DNA from: Candidatus Melainabacteria bacterium MEL.A1
GTDB taxonomy: Bacteria; Cyanobacteriota; Vampirovibrionia; Gastranaerophilales; Gastranaerophilaceae
Length of the DNA stretch: 64,000 bases
Assembly: GCA_001765415.1 (NCBI GenBank)
Contig: CP017245.1
Location: 1,803,337 to 1,867,336 of the forward strand
Direction of reading: 5' to 3'
The notes below the pieces were generated by a model. That model did not search any database, was not told where the DNA came from, and was given only the letters and a program-made list of their open reading frames with translations. Of the stretch, positions 62,920 through 64,000 are shown one piece after another; position 1 is the stretch's first letter; each line of letters opens with the position of its first letter. A program made the position numbers and the translations under genes.

Positions 62920-63705
62920 ATGGGATTGGAAATCAATCGCGCTTTTAGTGTGGGCGCATTACAACCAAATAATCGTGTTGACCGAAACCGTTATAATATT
63001 GGTTTTGGAACAGGTTTGAATGCCGATACTTTCCAAAGTACATCGGTTAAGTCACTTGCGACAGAACAGTATATTCGAAAAGCTGTTAATTCAAATCCTA
63101 AAATTCGGGCGATTGTAAAAGATTTTAACCCAGATTTGAATTTGAATATAGAAGAATTAAATGATTTACAACAAAACCATGCGACTGATACGCAAAGTAT
63201 TATTAACGGAATTGCGGATAATTTACCGTTTGCTTTGCGAAATAGGGTTGATATAAAAGCGATTGACGATGCGGCGTATCTTCATGATGTGGGAAAAGTT
63301 CTGATTCCGCCAGAGGTTTTGAATAAACCAGCAAAGTTGGATGAAAAAGAAACAAAAATTATGCACACTCATTCTGAGTTGAGTTATGAAATTTTAAAAA
63401 ATTCTAATTTGAACGAAAAAACATTGAACCTGATAAGAAACCATCATCAGAATGCAAAAAAAACTGGTTATCCGTGGGTTGGTAAGGATTTTAATGCAGA
63501 TTTGAATTTGCAAATTCTTTCTGCCGCAGATAAGTATTCAGCACTTACCGAAAGTAGAACTTATAAAGCTCCAATGTCTCCCAAACAAGCACTTACAATA
63601 ATTTATCAAGACGTAAAAGATGAAAAATTGCATCCGTTTGTGTTTAAGGCGTTAGTAAACTATGCAAAATCGGTTGAACCGATTAATGTTGCGGTAAATA
63701 GCTAA
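62920..63705 (+). CDS. HD-GYP-type phosphodiesterase domain protein
   Basis: 261 aa. Residues about 70-250 form an HD-GYP-like domain: DDAAYLHDVGKVLIPPEVLN (HD), a His in MHTHSELSYEIL, NHHQNAKKTGYP (the HH..GYP signature) and AADKYSALTESRTY. This class hydrolyses c-di-GMP. The N-terminal 65 residues are polar, with Asn and Gly (RYNIGFGTGLNADTFQS), and have no signal peptide. No GGDEF partner is in the window. No Shine-Dalgarno is visible before the ATG. Confidence 0.85.
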   Translation: MGLEINRAFSVGALQPNNRVDRNRYNIGFGTGLNADTFQSTSVKSLATEQYIRKAVNSNPKIRAIVKDFNPDLNLNIEELNDLQQNHATDTQSIINGIADNLPFALRNRVDIKAIDDAAYLHDVGKVLIPPEVLNKPAKLDEKETKIMHTHSELSYEILKNSNLNEKTLNLIRNHHQNAKKTGYPWVGKDFNADLNLQILSAADKYSALTESRTYKAPMSPKQALTIIYQDVKDEKLHPFVFKALVNYAKSVEPINVAVNS

Positions 63706-64000
63706 GCGAAATTAAAGTCCTCCCTTGTGAGAGGTGTTTAGTGAGAAGTGAGAAGTGAAAAGACCATATCGCTATGAATAAGTGAATAGTGAGTAGACCG
63801 TATCAAGGAAATTGTTTTCCTCCCTAATGAGACTCTGCCGAACAAAAGGTGACTAAATGTCACGTTTTGTGAGAGGTAATTTAGGTGGGTGCTATTCCGT
63901 AGGGAAACATTTAACCTTCCTTGCAAAGGAAGGGGGACCGCTTGCGGTGGAAGGATTGTTTTTTTGTCTTGCGCAGACGGCGGGAACTTTTTGTGTAAAA
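63706..64000. repeat. Repeat-rich end of the window (types B and C)
   Basis: About 295 bases without a gene. Tandem GTGAGAAGTGAGAAGTGA units running into AAAGACCATATCG (63738-63771), a second unit GTGAATAGTGAGTAGACCG (63782-63800) running into TATCAAGGAAATTG, a GTGAC-taaat-GTCAC hairpin near 63849, and from 63886 GGTGGGTGCTATTCCGTAGG followed by CCTTCC-ttgcaa-AGGAAGG. The latter part repeats type B as at 27.3 kb. No open reading frame of interest. Confidence 0.7.

Noticed and set aside
1..64000. tRNA, rRNA, insertion sequence or prophage
   Set aside because: By reading I found no cloverleaf with a TTCGA-type T-loop and CCA-ready end, no transposase or integrase motifs and no phage genes. A tRNAscan search would settle the tRNA question.

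Overview
The window is AT-rich, densely coded Gram-negative-type DNA with no rRNA, tRNA, CRISPR array or transposase gene that I could find. Lipid A genes (lpxI, lpxB), a TolC-type efflux channel, an MlaE-type permease and type IV pilin parts indicate a two-membrane cell. A Ycf23/DUF561 homologue (a family known from cyanobacteria and plastids), several lineage-type proteins of unknown function, TTG/GTG starts and short intergenic repeats together suggest a non-photosynthetic cyanobacterial relative, most likely gut Melainabacteria/Vampirovibrionia (Gastranaerophilales). That placement is inference.

Layout. 1-10.1 kb: partial class II aldolase, lpxI-lpxB, a membrane protein of unknown function, dgt facing udg4 and an M16 protease, then nanE, a ROK sugar kinase, a small protein and a MenA/UbiA prenyltransferase. 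10.2-14.6 kb: lysA, a CdaA-type diadenylate cyclase, a YitT membrane protein, a small conserved protein and a prepilin gene behind a poly-G tract. 14.7-22.3 kb (minus strand): tolC-macA-macB(ATPase)-macB(permease) and trkA-trkH. 22.4-33.6 kb: a possible kinase-like protein, yggT, mtnP, a lytic transglycosylase, a large unknown protein, a PepT-like peptidase, mutS2, a GltD/NfnB-like oxidoreductase and a secreted protein. 33.7-44.3 kb: membrane pyrophosphatase, a sigma-70 factor, a thioredoxin-like protein, folE2, an M49-like metallopeptidase, a dehydratase activase, a YkgJ-type Cys-cluster protein, rlmN and a second prepilin. 44.4-50.7 kb: AbrB-like mini-gene plus dtd, a prion-like zinc-ribbon protein upstream of rimM-trmD, a prepilin gene remnant, the ycf23 homologue, a trypsin-like protease and an MlaE permease. 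50.8-64 kb: a degenerate PilB-like ATPase with a CheY-like regulator, a hybrid sensor kinase, a GT-D glycosyltransferase, a fused radical SAM/DUF2344 protein followed by RNase E/G and two small membrane proteins, a ketopantoate-reductase-like enzyme, an HD-GYP protein and a repeat-filled end.

The most notable signals are regulatory and structural. (1) The prepilin gene near 14 kb has a strong Shine-Dalgarno and ATG followed by a run of 10 G. One more G (or two fewer) would join that start in frame to the prepilin, so this looks like a phase-variation switch in the OFF state, or an assembly error. (2) The long leaders of both prepilins are odd: one contains copies of repeats found between genes elsewhere in the window, the other a duplicated prepilin motif. 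(3) Two near-identical dyad operators sit on the divergent promoters of a prepilin gene and an AbrB-like gene. (4) A zinc-ribbon protein with a Q/N/G/Y/R-rich prion-like segment and a duplicated helical module has its own strong promoter just upstream of rimM-trmD. (5) Three families of short interspersed repeats occupy most of the longer gene gaps.
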